This document shows, piece after piece, positions 37,626 through 39,559 of a stretch of 39,559 nt of DNA (positions are counted from its first letter, which is position 1; each line of letters opens with the position of its first letter). Position numbers and translations under genes: made by a program. Origin of the DNA: Patescibacteria group bacterium. Its GTDB lineage: Bacteria > Patescibacteriota > Minisyncoccia > Phycocordibacterales > UBA5272. The stretch is from positions 1 to 39,559 of the forward strand of contig JAUPVR010000005.1 in assembly GCA_030916895.1 (NCBI GenBank). The letters run 5' to 3'. The notes beneath the pieces are model-generated. The model saw only the letters and a list, made by a program, of their open reading frames with translations. It was not told the DNA's origin and searched no databases.

Positions 37626-38252
37626 ATGGCAAAGAAAAAAACAAAATCTCAATCAGCAAAAAAGAAAGTAGTAAAAAAAGTAGTAAAGAAGGTAGTTAAG
37701 AAAGTCATAAAGAAAGTACCCACAAAAAAAGTCTCTCCTAAAAAGAAAGCACAGGTACAAAAGAAAAAACCAGTAGTGGTTGCCGTTTCTGGTGGTTTTG
37801 ATCCAGTACACATTGGTCATGTACGAATGTTTAATGAGGCAAAAGCGCTCGGCGATAAGTTGGTTGTGATTTTAAATAATGATCACTGGATTCGTAAAAA
37901 GAAGGGACAGGAATTCATGCCTGACCACGAAAGAAAAGAAATCATCGAATCATTTTCTTCAGTCGATGAGGTGTTTCTTACAGAACACACTCCAGGTACG
38001 ACCGACATGAGCGTATGTGACGCACTCCGCAAGGTTCGCCCGCATATTTTTGCAAACGGTGGCGACAGACATGCAGAGAATGTTCCAGAAGTTGCTGTGT
38101 GTCGCGATATTAATTGCCAGATGGTGTATAGCATTGGTAAGGGAGGGAAGGTGCAATCAAGTTCATGGTTACTTAAGCGCCACGAGGAGCACAAAATGAA
38201 AATCGCAATACATGACACATTAAAGAGAGCAACAAGAAAGAGAAAGAAATAA
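37626..38252 (+). CDS. cytidylyltransferase-like protein (RfaE2/TagD-type) with Lys-rich N-terminal tail
   Basis: VVAVSGGFDPVHIGHVRMFNEAKALGDKLVVILNND (HxGH); first ~50 residues AKKKTKSQSAKKKVVKKVVKKVVKKVIKKV... Confidence 0.88.
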   Translation: MAKKKTKSQSAKKKVVKKVVKKVVKKVIKKVPTKKVSPKKKAQVQKKKPVVVAVSGGFDPVHIGHVRMFNEAKALGDKLVVILNNDHWIRKKKGQEFMPDHERKEIIESFSSVDEVFLTEHTPGTTDMSVCDALRKVRPHIFANGGDRHAENVPEVAVCRDINCQMVYSIGKGGKVQSSSWLLKRHEEHKMKIAIHDTLKRATRKRKK

Positions 38253-38258
38253 AATAAT

Positions 38259-38295
38259 ACACAAAAGATGGCGCCTGCGGCGCCATCTTTTGTGT
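38259..38295 (+). terminator. terminator ACACAAAAGATGGCGCC-tgc-GGCGCCATCTTTTGTGT
   Basis: 17-bp perfect stem. Confidence 0.9.
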
Positions 38296-38297
38296 TA

Positions 38298-38332
38298 AAC
38301 TACTAGCTATCAACTACTAACCAGTAACTATT
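38298..38332 (+). repeat. five degenerate heptanucleotide units (AACTACT AGCTATC AACTACT AACCAGT AACTATT)
   Basis: Read directly; ends 4 nt before the murF-like ATG. Confidence 0.65.
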
Positions 38333-38336
38333 TCGC

Positions 38337-39559
38337 ATGAAAGAACTTATCAAACCGCTTATCATTTACCTTCTTACTCTTGAAGCGAAGCTTGTACTAA
38401 AGAAGCGGAAGCCGTTTATTATCGGTATTACGGGAAACCTCGGCAAGACTTCAACCAAAGATGCAATTTATGCGGTCATGAAAGACCATTTCAATGTACG
38501 CAGAAGTGAAAAGAGTATGAATAGCGAGTTTGGTGTACCACTTACTATTTTGGGAGAAATGTCTGGTTGGAGTAGTCCAATAAAGTGGTCACTAACGCTG
38601 TTTCGAGGGTTGTTTATTCCGTGGAGTGAAAACTACCCAACACATCTTGTTCTTGAAATAGGAGCGGATCGTCCTGGTGATATTAAAAGTATCACGGAAT
38701 GGGTAAAACCAGACATTACGATTGTAACGCAGTTTGGGCAAGTGCCAGTGCACATTGAATTTTTCAAGAACCGCGATGAGATTATCAAGGAGAAAGGATA
38801 TCTTGTAGAGGCGCTCAAACATACTGGTGTTTTTATTTACAACAAGGACGATCATGACGCTGAACATCTTCTTCCAAAGACGCTCGGAAGAAAAGTAAGT
38901 GTTGGTGTTCATGAAGAAGCAGATATTAAAGCAGAGGGTATACGTATGTACGGAAACCCAATGCAAGGTACCGAGGCAGAGGTTGTTGTTTTAGGGAAAA
39001 AGTATCACCTTGTGCTTCCTGAGGTAGTTGGTAAATCACCAGTGTATGCAGCACTTCCGGCCCTTGCGGTTGCGCGTGAGCTTGCTATTCCAATAGAAAT
39101 TGCATGCGCTTCTCTTCGTGATGCAGATAAACCAAAAGGACGCATGCGTTTACTTTCGGGAATGCAAGGTTCAGTTTTAATTGACGATACGTACAATGCG
39201 TCACCAAAAGCAACAGAACACGGATTAGAAACACTCGCCTCACTTGATATGCAAAGAAAAATAGCTGTTCTTGGGGACATGCTTGAACTTGGTCACCACA
39301 CGAAAGAGGAACATTACAAGATGGGAAAGATTGCCGCAAAGTCGTGCCACAAACTTTTTACCGTGGGTATTCGTGCGCGTGGAATAGCAGAAGGAGCTCT
39401 TGATGCAAAAATGCTTGATGAAAATATTATGCAATGCGATTCTTCAATTGAAGCTGGAAAAGAGTTGGTCAAAATATTGCGACCCGGAGATGTTGTATAT
39501 TTGAAGGGTTCACAAGGAGTGCGTATGGAACGAGCGGCAAAAATGATTCTTGCAGAAAA
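38337..39559 (+). CDS. murF: Mur ligase, MurF-like (truncated by the window end)
   Basis: IIGITGNLGKTSTKDAIYAVM, SMNSEFGVPLTIL, VLEIGADRPGDI, LIDDTYNASPKATEHGLETL, AVLGDMLELGHHTKEEH; no stop before the window end. Confidence 0.85.
   Translation, partial: MKELIKPLIIYLLTLEAKLVLKKRKPFIIGITGNLGKTSTKDAIYAVMKDHFNVRRSEKSMNSEFGVPLTILGEMSGWSSPIKWSLTLFRGLFIPWSENYPTHLVLEIGADRPGDIKSITEWVKPDITIVTQFGQVPVHIEFFKNRDEIIKEKGYLVEALKHTGVFIYNKDDHDAEHLLPKTLGRKVSVGVHEEADIKAEGIRMYGNPMQGTEAEVVVLGKKYHLVLPEVVGKSPVYAALPALAVARELAIPIEIACASLRDADKPKGRMRLLSGMQGSVLIDDTYNASPKATEHGLETLASLDMQRKIAVLGDMLELGHHTKEEHYKMGKIAAKSCHKLFTVGIRARGIAEGALDAKMLDENIMQCDSSIEAGKELVKILRPGDVVYLKGSQGVRMERAAKMILAE

Overview
The window reads as a chromosomal segment of a Candidate Phyla Radiation / Patescibacteria (probably Parcubacteria) genome. 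This is inferred from gene content, compact aminoacyl-tRNA synthetases and short intergenic regions, not from a phylogeny. The standard code fits, because TGA acts as a stop. Housekeeping genes are pheS, pheT, gyrB, thrS, lemA/htpX, typA/bipA, rnpB, murJ, lepA, valS, secA and a murF-like gene that runs off the 3' end. There are four tRNAs: Thr(UGU), Ser(GGA), Arg(CCU) and Phe(GAA). The strongest observations are: (1) PheT carries an in-frame NlpC/P60-like domain with a plausible Cys-His-His triad, inserted in its B5 region, while PheS and PheT both lack their usual N-terminal tRNA-binding appendages; (2) a 24-codon histone-H1-tail-like peptide gene (MAAKKKAAKKKVAKKKAHKKAKRA), with its own promoter, foldable leader and terminator, lies next to a SET-domain gene, with a second SET gene and a Lys-rich-tailed cytidylyltransferase also in the window; (3) a two-hairpin element follows two unrelated tRNAs and is trailed by an imperfect copy of each tRNA 3' end; (4) a TATACT-like -10 box recurs 6-9 nt before many start codons, suggesting widespread leaderless mRNAs, with the rnpB 5' end as an internal ruler; (5) heptanucleotide arrays occur inside a CDS and next to the murF start codon. 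All calls come from reading the sequence; no searches were run.
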